A stretch of 64,000 nt of DNA from Zygaena filipendulae (lineage: Eukaryota; Arthropoda; Insecta; Lepidoptera; Zygaenidae): assembly GCA_907165275.2 (NCBI GenBank), contig OU015658.1, positions 570,501-634,500 of the forward strand, read 5' to 3'. This document shows positions 50,591 to 62,292 of this stretch, in pieces. A model generated the notes under the pieces. It was not told the DNA's origin, searched no databases, and saw only the letters and a list, made by a program, of their open reading frames with translations. The first letter of the stretch is position 1, and each line of letters begins with the position of its first letter. The translations under genes were made by a program, and so were the position numbers.

Positions 50591-50794
50591 ATATAAAAAT
50601 AACTGCATTCCAATCCAACCTACGTTATAGTGTGTAGCAGAAAAGTGTATATAATTTTAAATTGACTGATTGACTGCCAACATTGATCGTTAAGATGAAG
50701 TAAACTATTTCAAAATGTAATGGATTTACATAGAAACTTGTGGTCATCACTGGCCAGAAATGTTGACGGATAGTTGCGATTTAATTACCTCTGT

Positions 50795-50800
50795 AATAAA
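50795..50800 (+). terminator. Possible proximal poly(A) signal of TVP23
   Basis: AATAAA about 600 bp after the stop codon. Confidence 0.4.
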
Positions 50801-51255
50801 TGAACTATTTTATAATTGTAACGCTATAGTTTCGTTATTATTAACTTTGTTCCGGACTGTACAGTCGGTACCTATCAGAAATAATTGTTAATAAAAAACA
50901 ACTGACAGGAACAATGTTTACATATTTTTGATGGTGACTGTGGTTTATTTACCGACTGTTGCCAGTTTCTAGAACTAAAGGGAAATTTATGTTCTGGACT
51001 TTAATTCGGAAATCATTCCAAAAAACGCCAAACATATGCTTTTTACCAAACATGTCCTAGCGCCATCTGATGCTTGGACTACGCTTATCTGCTAACGATT
51101 GTAGAATGTCAATTTGGCTATTGGAGCTGTGCTGAGCTGATAATCCTGTTTAGAATACTTAGGTTCATACTCAACAAATTGTTGTATAAGTAGAATCTTC
51201 AAAAACTTGATTATGTGAGTAAAAAACCATATTTAGTACCTATTGATATATATTT

Positions 51256-51290
51256 TTAACCGACTATAAAAAAGAAGGTTCTGTTTCGCC
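51256..51290 (+). mobile_element. Fragment of the ACCGACTTCC element
   Basis: TTTTTAACCGACTATAAAAA and AGGTTCTGTTTC resemble the opening of the elements at 31694 and 47909. Confidence 0.4.
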
Positions 51291-51407
51291 ATGTACATAT
51301 TATATCCTGTTTTAATATCACGTTAACCGCGAATTATTTTATGTATTTTAAATAATGTGATTTATTTGTAAGCGAGATTAAATTGTAAATTATCATTTAC
51401 TTAATTT

Positions 51408-51421
51408 AATAAACGAATAAA
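51408..51421 (+). terminator. Tandem poly(A) signals, possible distal end of TVP23
   Basis: Two AATAAA hexamers (51408-51413 and 51416-51421) are followed by T-rich sequence with TGTATTGT. Confidence 0.45.
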
Positions 51422-51938
51422 GTTATACTATGTATTGTAGTCATTATTACTCGAATCAGTGCGTTTTTACATTCCATTCATGAAGGATAATTTATTAACT
51501 ATAAAAGATTTTTTTGGACCGTAAATGACTTACTTATCTTCATAATAATTTTAAAATATGCCTGTTTCCCAGATGGGCTAGACAAAGACTAGGCATCCAG
51601 TTGTGCATACATCCATTATGCTGTGTGTATTTGCATGTGTAAGGATGCAAATAATTTGTGAAATAGGTACCCATTCAACCTTTGGTATACAGAATCAAAT
51701 GTTATAGTTTAGCATCTCTTTTCATAATTCATAGAGCTCACATTTGGATTAAAACCATACTTTATACTAATTACATAATACTTTTTCCGCCAATCAGAGG
51801 GCGGGAAAGAGGTAGGTACGGTATTATCACCTAAATTCTGAAAAATTCGTTTACTTTCACATGCATACACCTACTATTGACGGAGTTCATTTACTAGTTT
51901 TACTTGAAAATTTTATAATCAGCCACGATATGAAATAA

Positions 51939-52095
51939 TCCTTACTAATATTATAAATGCGAAAGTGAGTTTGTTACGCTTTCACGCCCTAACGGCTCAA
52001 CCGATCATCATGAAATTTTGCATGCACGTAGTCAGGGATATAGAGAAGGACATAGGGTACTTTGTAACTCCGAAATTGCCGCGGGTGAAACCGCA
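51939..52095 (+). mobile_element. Helitron, 3' truncated
   Basis: A|TCCTTACTAATATTATAAATG at the 5' end, full body, hairpin GCCGCGGGTGAAACCGC, then loss of CTAG. Confidence 0.75.
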
Positions 52096-52447
52096 AGGAG
52101 AAGATGCAAGGAGAATAATAACCAGGTCCTGCTTGGATAAAATGTATAGTAGGTAATCTGGCGTAAAGGCGATAGAGGGAAACATTTGCTAACTCCTGTT
52201 TAAAACGCTCATACTACGTATGCCTTCATTTTAAATAAGTTTATTCACTAAGTAATAATTTAAAACAAGAGTCTAGACTAGTTAATTTTCCGTCTGTACA
52301 AGGCTAGTAGGTAGCAGCGGCCACGTTTGCTGCTGAGTAATTTTTTTTTTGAGAAGTATCGTTTTTACTTCAATGTATCTACTCAATACGATAGCTTCTC
52401 TTTAAAAATAAACGAAGCTAATACAAAACTTATCAGGGTTCAGAAAC

Positions 52448-52452
52448 AAAAA
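52448..52452 (-). terminator. Pol III terminator of the tRNA gene
   Basis: Five T residues on the minus strand, three bases after the tRNA 3' end. Confidence 0.75.
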
Positions 52453-52454
52453 TA

Positions 52455-52549
52455 TGCTCCAGGTGAGGCTCGAACTCACAACCCCGGCATGCCTCCACAC
52501 GAACACTGTCATATAAGTACCGTGCGCTAACCAATTGCGCCACTGGAGC
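52455..52549 (-). tRNA. tRNA-Ile(UAU), with a 21-nt intron
   Basis: The minus strand folds into a full cloverleaf: acceptor GCTCCAG/CTGGAGC with discriminator A, D-arm with GGCGCAATTGGTTAGC, anticodon stem CGGTA/TGCCG with anticodon TAT, and T-arm GTGAG-TTCGAGC-CTCAC. A 21-nt intron (52511-52491) sits after position 37, the canonical place, as in animal tRNA-Ile(TAT) genes, which normally carry an intron. Internal A and B boxes are intact and a T5 terminator follows. It decodes the rare AUA codon. It lies between TVP23 and TMF1, 440 bp from the TMF1 start and transcribed away from it. Confidence 0.95.
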
Positions 52550-52989
52550 TCTGACAACCGCTGACGAAATTACCAAAGAATTTGCACTACACTTCTCTAC
52601 TCAAATGACATTCTTCAGAAATTATGAAATTACATAAATCCTTATTTAAATCATTATACTAAATCAAAAAATTTTATTTATTATATTTTCCATTCATAAT
52701 ATGTTGTTTTGCATAAATTCTACAAATAAAAATTATAAAATACAAAACGATATTTCACCAAATGCCAAAACGTCAATGAAAAATTGCGTAAACAAAAACA
52801 AAATGGAAACGTCACAATAATCGTGTGATGTGAATTTTGTAGATTTAAAATGTAAAGGATTTGGATTATTGCATTTAATAAATTGCTAAATAAAACGCTC
52901 TTACAGTGATTTCCTATTAAATAGATTGTCATACTCTCCAGTGCATAACTTGCCATTTACAAGGCGGTTTAGTGTGATATGACATCGAA

Positions 52990-55900
52990 ATGAATTGGTT
53001 TGACACGTCAGGATTGACGAGCTTAGCCAAAACAGCGCTAAAAGAAGCACAAAAAACCATCGACAAGGCCCTAGACATACAAGATGAGAGCGGCGAAGAA
53101 GACCAGGCTGAAGAATCCCCAGAAAAACCCAGTGATAAACCGTCATCAAGTAACATTGCAAGCCCGAAGGACAACTCGGATTTCTTTTCCTCATGGGGAC
53201 TGACGGTTAGTGCTGAAAGTCCTGAAAAAGCTCCGGTTAAAGACCAACCGGTTGTTACTGAGAGTCCCTCAAAGTCAGGCTCTCAGAGCATGTGGGGCTC
53301 CTTTGCTGGATCATTCTTTGAACAACCTAAAACAGGTGATCCTGTATCTACTATTGTGCGACCACCGAAAGCCAAATCTATGAACGTTATTTCGGACAGT
53401 AAATATGGAAGTAATGATGATCTATTTTCAAAAACTCAACTGGTCATGTCTGATAGTGGTGCTGAGGCATCTGAATTAAAAAAAGACAAGGTTTATAAAG
53501 ATATCATTGCAAAGGATGAGAGGAGAAGTTCAAATCAGTCTAACAGATTATCTTTAGTGTCAAGTAGAAACAGTTCTGACTCTGTGGAAGTGTTATCACA
53601 AAGCGTTAAGACCACACCAGATTCCGAAGCAGCCTCTGTTCATTCTATTTCTCATAGTAGTAGTGTCGGCCAGAAACTTAACTCTGAATCGGTTGAAGTT
53701 CTTCCGGATAGCTTAGTGAGTCCAAGTTCAATTGAATGCTTAGGTTTCGACAGTTATTCCAGTGACAAAAACAGTAGCTCATCATCAAATCTCTCTCCTT
53801 GTGATTTGAGTGATAAAAAATCAACTCCAGTTGGTGGTAAAGAAAGTGCAGAAACTGCTGACAGTGTTAGCTTAGTTGCTGATGAAGATGAAGATACTAT
53901 GTCATACAATTCTATCTCAGAATGCACTGCCCCTACAGTCCTAGATACAGATGATAAACCGATTAGCCCTTATCCCAAAGTGGTCCGAACTGAACCTCAA
54001 AGAAAGATAGACAAGGAGTTAATGCATCTAGATCAGCCTTTACTCCCACAAAGAATGCTAATGAGTGAAAACTCTTCAAATGATGGTTCCTGGTCTGATA
54101 GAACACTAAATGCTGATAGTGATAGTATTAATCTAGAAGGAACCTTAGAAGACCAGAAAAAAGAGGTCGAACATGAAGATAATGTATTGATGGAAAAACT
54201 TAGTGATTCTTCCTCATTCTACAATGTCAATGTTACTGGAGAAGTGTTACCATCAGAGAGTTCTGCGTTTATTAATGTTGAAAAACAGCAATGCACTGAC
54301 AGTAGTGAATCTTCACAAAAGGACACCAGTGTTAAAGAGAGAAATTCGCCGATCAGCTCTGATAGCAAAAGTGATTTGGTTAAAATCGGTTCAGATAGAA
54401 CATCAGGACATACATCTGGTGATGAAATAGAAACAGCCACATCATCAGATATTGAGATCATTCCGAGTCCAAATGGTGATAATGGCCATAGTTTCTGTAG
54501 AAGCAGTCCAGCAAAATACTCATTTAAACATGGCGCCACATCACCTAATCTAGTCGATTTAGTTTTAGGAAAATCTTTAGCAACCAAGATAAGAGGACAC
54601 AACAGAGAGTTGTCTGAAGCGTCAATACAGAGTAACATTAGTGATGAAAGTCAAGGATCAGAGAATGATAGGCTTATGAAGAGATTGTGTGAAATGGCAG
54701 AGGTTCTGGAGGCCAGAGAGAATAGGCTGTTGGAAGTTAGTAGAAGTAATGCAGAGTTAGCAGAAAGTAATTCCAGTTTAAAGACACAGGTAGAGTCATT
54801 GCTTGCCAAGCATGAAGTAGGAGACATAAATACTATCACTGAAGATTATACTCAAAGAATGTCTGCTTTAGAGAAGAAATTTCAACAGGCTATCAGAGAA
54901 AAGGTGATTTTTTTTGTAATAAAATTCACTATTTTTGCTAAGCAAGAGATTCTGGATTTGATTTTCAAATTCTGACTGGGGTAAAGTGATACCAGACAGG
55001 GTTTCACTACCCAGTTTGGGCATCTTTATAAATTTATCTTATAATATTATATTATATTTATGATATACTTAATATCTGTATAATAATATTATATAATATG
55101 TAGTTACCACATTTGCTTGGTTTGCACCACAATAAGCTTATAACTAAGTATTTATTTGATCAAGAAGATCTGTGTCTTATGAAATATTATTTTTATTTTA
55201 ATGGTACAGGATCAGCTAAGAAAGCAACTGGACAGTTTAAAATCTGAATCGTCATCACGCAAGAACTCCTCGGAAATGGAGAACACCTTGAAAGAGAAGG
55301 ACGACGTGATAGCGCAGCTGCAGGAGGAAGGAGAGAAGCTGGCGCGGCAGCAGCTGCAGCACTCGAATATCATCAAGAAGCTGCGTACCAAAGAGAAAGA
55401 CAACGAGCAAGTAATTAAGAGTTTGAGGTGGGTGATAATCATGATCAGTTACTGCTGGATAAAAGCCTCTCCACGAGCAAATAAATTAAAAAAAATCAAA
55501 ATTCAAAAGCTATTTATTACTTAGGATTGGTTACAATCACTTGTAATCGTCAGCAGGTTCTTGGAACTATAAATTAAATTACCGTCAGTTCGGAATACAT
55601 CCTCTGCTGAGAAGAACTGACAAGAAACTCAGCAGCGCTGTCTTTTAATAATCATACTTATAAACTAGGAGAACAAAAAATAGTAATTGGATAGAGCAAT
55701 TCATTCCCAAACGTCTGTATCATTTAAATAGTCTACTACACTATAATATGCTTTATCGCATAATCTGTGTTTAATAAGTTTCTTGAATTTATTAATTGAC
55801 AAATTAATTACATCGTTTGGGAGTTTGTTGTAAAAGTGTATACATTGAAAGTGTAACTAGAGAGGACATGTAGGCGGGGCAGGCGCGCTACCGTTGCAAA

Positions 55901-58900
55901 TGCTTCCCTAAGACTTCTTTTGCTGCCATCCCAAGTATATTTATCACAATATTCCTTAAACTGTGAATTTTGAAAACAGTGACTAAGTAAAAACATAACC
56001 ATAAAGTGTTTAATACATTTCTTTACGTTAATGATTTTTTGTGTGTGTGATGAATAGTTCGAAAAGTTGTGTGCGAAAATCACCCGGTGACACTGGTTTT
56101 CATCTGTTTTCATACTAAACTAAGTTGATGCCTGTTCTATCTGTTATTTCCTGATCTGGGGGCCTGTATATTATATAACGCAAGAGGGATATTTCATGAG
56201 CATTATAAATCAGAACTATTCAAGATGTTCAGGAATTTATTAGACATGTGATTATATAGAAATTTTTTTTACAACAATCAACACATATTGTTGAGGATAG
56301 AACCCAAAACCTTAAAATAAAGTCATTTGACCTATAGATTGTCAATATTTCAAGAAATATCTTCAATACGATTGACACTATTTGCAGAGACAAGGTATCG
56401 GAGTTGACAGCGGAGTTGGACCGGCTGAAGAGACAGGTGGCTGCTAAGGAGGAAGTGGAAGTGAATCAGATGGAGACAGTCTACCGACTGACGCAGGCCA
56501 ACAAGAAGTATGAAACGGAAATCATGGAGGTAATCACATCTACGTTATATATTAAGTCTGTTTATCTGTGCATCACAGCTATTTTACTTGGTGACTGTGC
56601 ACTGGAAATATCACAAGCAATTCAGGGATCTTAGGGCACTCTATAACCGATTGATGGAAAGGTGTCCAAATCACGCGAAATTTCAACTCAATGTATCGCC
56701 GTTATTATTTGATTACGTAAAAAAGAAAAAATAAGTGTCCAATATTTTTTATTAATCTACAAACCGTACTAAAAAAATTGTCCACTCATCGTAGTCAACT
56801 ATATGTATATATTCTATAACTACTGTGTGCAGACGCGTAGTGCGCTGGACGATGCCACGCAGAGGTCGGAGGGCGCGCTCGGCTCGCTGGAGGCGGCGCG
56901 GCGCGAGCTGGCCGAGCTGCGGCGCGCGCACGCCGAGCTGGCGCGGCGCGCCGAGCAGCTGGGCGAGCTGCGCGCCGAGCGGGACCGCGCCGCCGCCGCC
57001 GCCGACGAGCTGCGCGCCGCGCTGCGCCAGCACCGCGCCGACCACACCAGAGGTACCCCCCCCCCCCCTATCCTCCCGTGCGTGACGAATGCTGAATATA
57101 CAGGAATATTTTTTAAGCAATGTGCAAAAAACGTTTGGTGGTTTAGTATCAGTAATAGAACACAAGATAATTATATGACCTACTTAAACAAAAAAAAAAT
57201 AAAAAAAATATATGCATAAATTAATTAAATAGAACGTTTCAAAGTTCCTATTTTAGACCTTACCGCCGAAACGCGGAATGACGTCACTAGTTCAAAATTA
57301 CGCCTTATTAATCTGTGATAGAAATGTCACTGTCGTATTGACAAGATCATGTGACACTGACAGATGGATAACTTCAATATCCAAAAGCGAAATTAAGGTT
57401 GAACTGTGTCGAGTTACTTCCAAAAGTTCCAGTCAAGAATCGAAATGCATCAATTACTGATGCATTTTAAAGTAAAAAACTTCAAAAATGGAAAATATGC
57501 GGTGACTGTATGCACTTAGTTTCTTTTGTCTTCTCTGAAAGAGATAAATGTTTCCTAAAAAAATAAAAGTGACGTCATTGTGTCAAAAGTTAAATATTTT
57601 GGAAACTATTGAAATTTTTTTACTAATTCTTTCTCGATAACGCTTTTCTAAGGCTCTACTTTTGAAATATTGACACAACTTACTAAAAATAAATTTCATG
57701 CCATTACCCTATTGGGGACAGACAGACTTTGTTCTATACTATGTAGTGATTGTGATCCCTCTCGCGCGTGTTGCAGAGGAGCAGCGCTGGGTGGGCCGCG
57801 AGGAGGCGCTGCGGCGCGAGCTGAGCGAGGCGCGCGAGCTGTGCGCCGCGCTCGAGGCGGGGGCGGGGGTGCCGGGGGCGCCGGGGGTGGGGGCGGGCGC
57901 GCCGGGGGCGGCGGGGGCGGGCGAGGGCGCGGCGGCGCTGCTGGCGCAGCTGGCGGCGCTGCAGCGGGCCGCGTTCGACCGGGACCGCCTGCACGCCGCC
58001 GGCAGCGCCGCGCTGCTGCACGCCAGGGGTGGGTGCCGCCGCTGGCTGTGGACTCCTGACGAGTTGGACGTAGCACTACAGCGGTATGTTCCTTCCCGCA
58101 GCCGAGGCGGAGGCGGCGGCTGCGAAGGCGTCCGAGAGGGAGCGGCTCGCGCGCGAGGAGCTGCAGGCGCTGCACGAGCGGCTCGCGGCCGCCGAGGGGC
58201 TGCTGGGCGACGCGCAGGGCCGGCTGCGGGGCCTGGCCGACCAGTGCCGTCTGCTGGGCGCCGCGAGGGACGACCTCGAGCACCAGCTGACGGGGTGAGG
58301 CTTCGGGGAGGTGTCAATGAGTGTGAGGAGGTGTCGACAAAATATATGGGCAGGTGTCGACAAGTATGCGGAAGAATGAGTGTGGGGAGGTATCGACGAG
58401 TGTGGGGAAGTGTTGACGAGTGTGGGGAAGTGTTGACGAGTGTGGGGAAGTGTTGACGAGTGTGGGGAGGAGACGACGAGTGTGGGGAAGTGTCGACGAT
58501 GTGGGAAGGTGTCGACGAGTGTGGGGAGGTGTCGACGAGTGTGGGGAAGTGTTGACGAGTGTGGGGAAGTGTTGACGAGTGTGGGGAGGTGTTGACGAGT
58601 GTGGGGAGGATTGAGCTATATGGGAAAGTGTTGATGAATGTGGGATGGTGTTGAGCAATGTGGGAAGGTGCTGGAGAGGTTTTGATGAGTGTGGGGAGGT
58701 ATTGAGCAAGGTAGAGATATGTTTAGCAAGCTGGGAGGTGTTGAGGAGTGTGGGACAGTGTTGATGAGTGTGGGGAAGTGTTGACGAGTGAGAGTGGGTG
58801 TTGAGGATTATAAGTACTATATTATTCTCTTCAAAATTCCAGAAAGACCGTCGAACTGGAGCGCGTTAAGGCCGACTACGAGACGCAGATGTCGGAGCTG

Positions 58901-58987
58901 CAGCGGCGCGCGGGCGAGGCGGAGCGCCGGCTGGCCGCCGAGGGCGCCGCGCTCGACGCCGAGCGGAGGCGCGCGGCCATCCTGCAG
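52990..58987 (+). CDS. TMF1: Golgin TMF1 (TATA element modulatory factor), 3' end outside window
   Basis: Exons 52990-54903, 55210-55427, 56388-56529, 56833-57052, 57777-58028, 58102-58294 and 58843-58987 join in frame into about 1028 residues; human TMF1 has about 1093. The N-terminus MNWFDTSGLTSLAKTALKEA matches the conserved TMF1 start. Residues 40-560 are Ser/Asp-rich and disordered, with short aromatic motifs (DFFSSWG, MWGSFAGSFFE). Coiled coil begins near 560. Residues about 671-711 (QLQEEGEKLARQQLQ, NIIKKLRTKEKDNE) match the TMF_DNA_bd coiled-coil domain. TMF1 is a Golgi tethering golgin that captures vesicles through its N-terminus and binds Rab6 through its C-terminal domain, which must lie on exons after 58987. 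Exons 1-3 are AT-rich; exons 4-7 are extremely GC-rich. Exon 5 has a Gly/Ala/Pro insert (residues 860-883). The ATG has A at -3. Confidence 0.92.
54993..55195 (+). mobile_element. tRNA-derived SINE, 5' truncated, in TMF1 intron 1
   Basis: CAGGGTTTCACTACCCAGT, an AT-rich middle and the tail CCACATTTGCTTGGTTTGCACC match the other SINE copies; the tRNA head is missing. Confidence 0.6.
55470..55841 (-). pseudogene. LINE 3' end: RT polyprotein C-terminus and 3' UTR
   Basis: In TMF1 intron 2. The minus strand keeps an open frame of 46 codons to TGA at 55701. It reads FYNKLPNDVINLSINKFKK and ends DYLNDTDVWE, the form of the last residues of Jockey/CR1-like LINE ORF2 proteins in Lepidoptera (N.LP..I......FK). 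The 3' UTR follows with CTGCTGAGTTTCTTGTCAGT, AATAAA and an A/T-rich end near 55480. The 5' side is cut off where the ~300-bp repeat starts. Confidence 0.65.
55856..56157 (+). repeat. ~300-bp unclassified interspersed repeat, copy 3
   Basis: In TMF1 intron 2, directly against the LINE fragment. Confidence 0.7.
56671..56788 (+). mobile_element. Paired-CRE MITE, 3' half
   Basis: In TMF1 intron 3. TCACGCGAAATTTCAACTCA, ATCGCCGTTATT and the terminal arm are present; the CRE-bearing centre is lost. Confidence 0.65.
57053..57776. other. TMF1 intron 4 with an old repeat
   Basis: Opens with a C-tract. 57270-57600 includes two TGACGTCA sites (57279, 57572) and a block (CTTCCAAAAG, CGAAATGCATC) related to the TIR element at 43953-44599. 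No exon seen. Confidence 0.4.
58310..58800 (+). repeat. 20-bp minisatellite in TMF1 intron 6
   Basis: About two dozen imperfect units of the form GTGTGGGGAAGTGTTGACGA, strongly G-rich on the plus strand and most regular between 58375 and 58615. The frames across it are spurious. Confidence 0.9.
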
Positions 58988-59155
58988 GTGAGGCCTGCTC
59001 GGGTGCTGTGGGTATGCTCCGTTATCACTGGCACCAGCCCGCAGTGTGGAGAACGTTCCCTTATAGCGGACAGTAACAGACACTTAGGCTGAAAACTAAT
59101 CGAAAATACACAGTTACAGGAAAAACCACATGCATACACTTTTTGGAATAAATAT

Positions 59156-59260
59156 AAACTTGAAATTGCTAATGCACGGACAAATTATGGAAAGAAAACG
59201 ATATTATTTGAGGGAGCGCAGCTGTACAATACGTTACCTAACGACATTAAAATAATATAA
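59156..59260 (+). pseudogene. LINE reverse-transcriptase C-terminal fragment
   Basis: 34 codons to TAA read RTNYGKKTILFEGAQLYNTLP, the conserved (R)TNYGKK....GA.L.N.LP motif near the end of Jockey/CR1-like LINE polyproteins. In TMF1 intron 7, just outside the Harbinger element. Confidence 0.6.
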
Positions 59261-59614
59261 ATTATAAAATTAAATTTAAAAAAATCTTCTTCTACTTCTT
59301 TGTATATTATTTTATGTGAACTATAATGTTCTTATAAGAGATAAACCGCCGCACTCAGAGTCGATTTAATGGTTACTTAACGGATTTTAAGTAAGGATTA
59401 AAAAAAATTCACTCTCAGAGACAGTTAATCCTCCATTAATCACGTTTAATGAGGATTAACTTTAAGTGGCGGCTGACCCTTACTTAAGACTTAATTGGAG
59501 ATTTTTGACATTTAAAAGTAAGGTTATGTTTGTTTTTGTTGTTAAAATTTCAAAACCAAAGTTGGATTTTTTAAACTTTTAGGGCGTCGATCACGTCACA
59601 GTAATTAGCAAAGC

Positions 59615-60102
59615 ATGTCTGACCTAGAAGATTTTATTGAGTTTACGAATTGCTGGACTTCCAGGTGTCATGTGCTACACATATTAAAATAAGAAGTCCT
59701 GGTGGAATATCATAGAAGAGGATTGTTTTCTTTTAATGTTCAGGCAGTAACAGGCCCGAATTTGGATTTTTTAAAGTTGTAGCTCGATGGCCTAGCGGAA
59801 CTCATGATAGCTTTATTCATTATAGTAGTGCACTAAAACAGCTGTCAGGTGTATTGCAAGGTATACTGCTTGGTGAGTGATTATGTAGTAGGTAAATGAT
59901 GTGCATTTAACACCATTCTTGTCCTAATTCAAACAGTCAAGAAAAGTATAATAAAAGCCATATCAGTAATCAAAACGAAAAATACTGTTGAGAGTTTTTA
60001 GTATTTGGAAAAGGAAGTTTCCATATCTTCAAGTGAGTATGAGTATCAAATTAGACACAGTTGTGGCTGTAATTTGTGTGTGTGCTACATTTCACAATAT
60101 CT
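59615..60102 (+). pseudogene. Harbinger transposase (HARBI1-like, DDE_Tnp_4) remnant
   Basis: Starts at ATG (MSDLEDFIEF) and soon loses several hundred bases relative to intact transposases. Across frameshifts it then shows THIKIRSPGG, FNVQAVTGPNLDF, VARWPSGTHDS, TKNTVE and LDTVVAVICVCATFHNI, in the order of the DDE_Tnp_4 domain. The second catalytic Asp (in THDS) and the third acidic residue (in NTVE) can be seen. The first Asp before THI is missing. Stops and frameshifts make it inactive. It would have catalysed cut-and-paste transposition together with the Myb-like partner. Confidence 0.8.
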
Positions 60103-60303
60103 CATTACCATTAGATGAACTCCTGCTTTATACTGACAATAGATCACTATTGCGATTGTGATTCTGATCATATTATATCCGGTACCTAACATAAATGATA
60201 TACATAAGAAAATCCCAATAGTAATGGTTCTTGTTCAGGCAATCCATAGTTGAGAGATTTTTTAGAGATAACTAGTTAGGTATAGATAACTTTTTATGAA
60301 TAA

Positions 60304-60655
60304 CTAGCTGTGCACCACGGTTTTACTCCACATGAGTTTCGGAATCCCCGCAGGAACGATTTTCTTTTAAAATAGTTTTATTCTTCGTTATAACATCAGC
60401 TATTTGCCTGAAAGTCCCGTTAAAATCGGTCTAGCTGTTTTAGACAGAACAAACAGACAGACGGTTTCACCCGCGGTAATTTCAGAGTTACCGAAGGGAA
60501 TTCCGGGATAAAAAGTACCCTATGTCCTTCTCTGTACCCCTGACAACGTGCATGCCAAATTTCATCTAAATCCGTTCAGCCGTTTTTGCGTGATTGAGTA
60601 ACAAACATCCAAACATCTAAACATCCACACTTTCACATTTATAATATTAGTAGGA
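60304..60655 (-). mobile_element. Two adjoining Helitron units inside Harbinger
   Basis: A|CTAGCTGTGCACCACGG begins a long-subfamily fragment (60304-60462) that passes into a second unit with hairpin ACGGTTTCACCCGCGG and a complete 5' end TTATAATATTAGTAGGA|T at 60655. Confidence 0.7.
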
Positions 60656-60842
60656 TTATATTATACTTTCATATGCATTGAGTGAAAAACTGTTAATTTG
60701 GAATCACAAACAGACACTTCAATTTTATTTATATGTATAAATTTATAGATTAAAAACCATAAAATAATAAAAAAAGAATTGGTTATACTCAGATTTTGTT
60801 TGTTATTTGTTTTTTTAAGGTGTAATAACAATTTTTACTTAC

Positions 60843-60941
60843 AGAGTGGTTGCTCCTTGGAATGGGCTACCGGAAGAAGTCTTGGCACCTTACAATTATT
60901 ATTTGAAAACAGACTGGACAAATATTAGAAACAAAAGATAG
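60843..60941 (+). pseudogene. LINE reverse-transcriptase C-terminal fragment
   Basis: 32 codons to TAG read RVVAPWNGLPEEVLAPYNYY, matching the R.V..WN.LPEEV.......F...LD motif at the end of CR1/Rex-type LINE proteins. A short AT-rich tail with AATAAA follows near 61010. Confidence 0.55.
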
Positions 60942-61110
60942 AAAAATAGTAATGTATAACTGGATACAGGCACCTATCAGCTGCTTCAACTACCTGCCTG
61001 AATTTTAAATAAATAAAATAAAACTAGTTCATTTAAAATAAATAATTTTATTATTGTAATTCTAGTTTTTTTTTAATTCAGCTAGCTCTAGTTTTGCCAT
61101 CTACAATAGC

Positions 61111-61884
61111 TTAATTTTTTTCTTCCTCAAACTCAGCAGCTCTCTCAGCAGCTTGTTTTAATGTCTCCAACTAAAAAAATACACTCATTAGAACTACATA
61201 TTTTAGAATACATATTATAACACACATTAGCTGTGCCCTGTGATTCCACCCGTTTGAGTTTCTGAATTTCCGCAAGAACTCCAAAGTAGCATAATTTACA
61301 CCTTATAACATCATTTAATTGTCAGAGAAAGTCCCGTTCAAATAGGTTCAACCGTTTCAGAGATTCACCTGTGGAAATCTCAAAGATCCCACAGGAATTC
61401 CCAGATAAAAAGTACCCTATGTTTTTCTCTGTACCGGTGAAAATGTGTATGCAAAATTTCATGTTGATCGGTTAAGCCATTAAGGTGTGAAAACGTAACA
61501 AATAAACAAACTAAGTTTCACATTTATAATAAAAGGATTTCAATTACAACTTGGTATTTTGCCCAGCCCTGTTAAGTTGTTATTGAATGTTACCTTTTCT
61601 ATTATGCTTATTATGCTTCGGTTGAGGTGGTGGATTTGATGGTCCACCTCTAGTTTTTAAAAGATAGCCTTGCTTTTACGGGCCATAGCCTTAAGGTTAT
61701 CCCATGCTCTTTTTAATGTAGTTACATCACGCTGCAAGTAAAAAAAATATAATTAGTTCTAGTTATATTAACAAAAAGTGTATACAAGCAATAACTAGAA
61801 TACAAGTATATAGGTACAGTAATACAATACCTTGTATACAAGTGCATTACTATTGAACTCGTCAGTGACTGAAATCCAGGCCAT
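61111..61884 (-). pseudogene. Harbinger-associated Myb/SANT-like DNA-binding protein remnant
   Basis: Exon 1 (61884-61831) starts MAWISVTDEFN and ends at donor AAG|GTATTG. Exon 2 (acceptor TTGCAG, 61731-61580) reads RDVTTLKRAWDNLKAMARK, the third-helix region of the Myb/SANT-like domain, then after a one-base frameshift KTRGGPSNPPPQP, the usual continuation. A last exon (61170-61111, acceptor TTTTTTTAG) encodes LKQAAERAAEFEEEKN and a stop. These proteins bind the element's ends and help import the transposase. A Helitron (61228-61536) lies in the second intron. The frameshift and missing N-terminal helices make it non-functional. Confidence 0.75.
61228..61536 (-). mobile_element. Helitron inside the Myb/SANT remnant
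   Basis: TTAGCTGTGCCCTGTGATTC, a second block (CACCTGTGGAAATCTC at 61368) and the right end CACATTTATAATAAAAGGA. Confidence 0.7.
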
Positions 61885-62177
61885 TTTTTTTAAAAACTGA
61901 CTTTCCGTCGATCAGTTTTGATTCAATTATCGATGTTTAATTAATGTGCAAATAAAAATTTTTCGTCCGGGGTAAAGTTTGCAACTCATTTGCTTTGTGT
62001 TTTATTTTGCTCCTGAAATATAAAGAAAACCATATAAATACATGCCTAACATATTTTTATCTTTTAACAATATGAAACCAATAATAATTACTTAATACTC
62101 ACCATTTTTTATACAATAATTTCAAATTATTATTATATAACTAAAGACGAATTCTCCTTCTTCTACTTCAAGCGCTC

Positions 62178-62292
62178 TCCACATTCGCGCGTAGTTCGCG
62201 CGCGAAGCCGCGAAACACCCGCGAACTATAAGTGTAGAATCATGGTTCGCGGGTGTTTCGCAGCTTGGCGCGCGGTTCGCGCGCGAATGTGG
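62178..62292. mobile_element. 115-bp CG-rich fold-back MITE
   Basis: TCCACATTCGCGCG at the left and CGCGCGAATGTGGA at the right, with further GTTCGCG / CGCGAA symmetry inside. Nested in the Harbinger element. Confidence 0.75.

Noticed and set aside
57696..58456. Long open frames in several registers, up to 252 codons, over TMF1 exons 5-6
   Set aside because: Very GC-rich DNA has few stops; only the register continuous with the coiled coil through the splice sites is coding.
58314..58709. 131-codon minus-strand frame (HSSTPPHTR repeats)
   Set aside because: Translation of the intronic 20-bp minisatellite.
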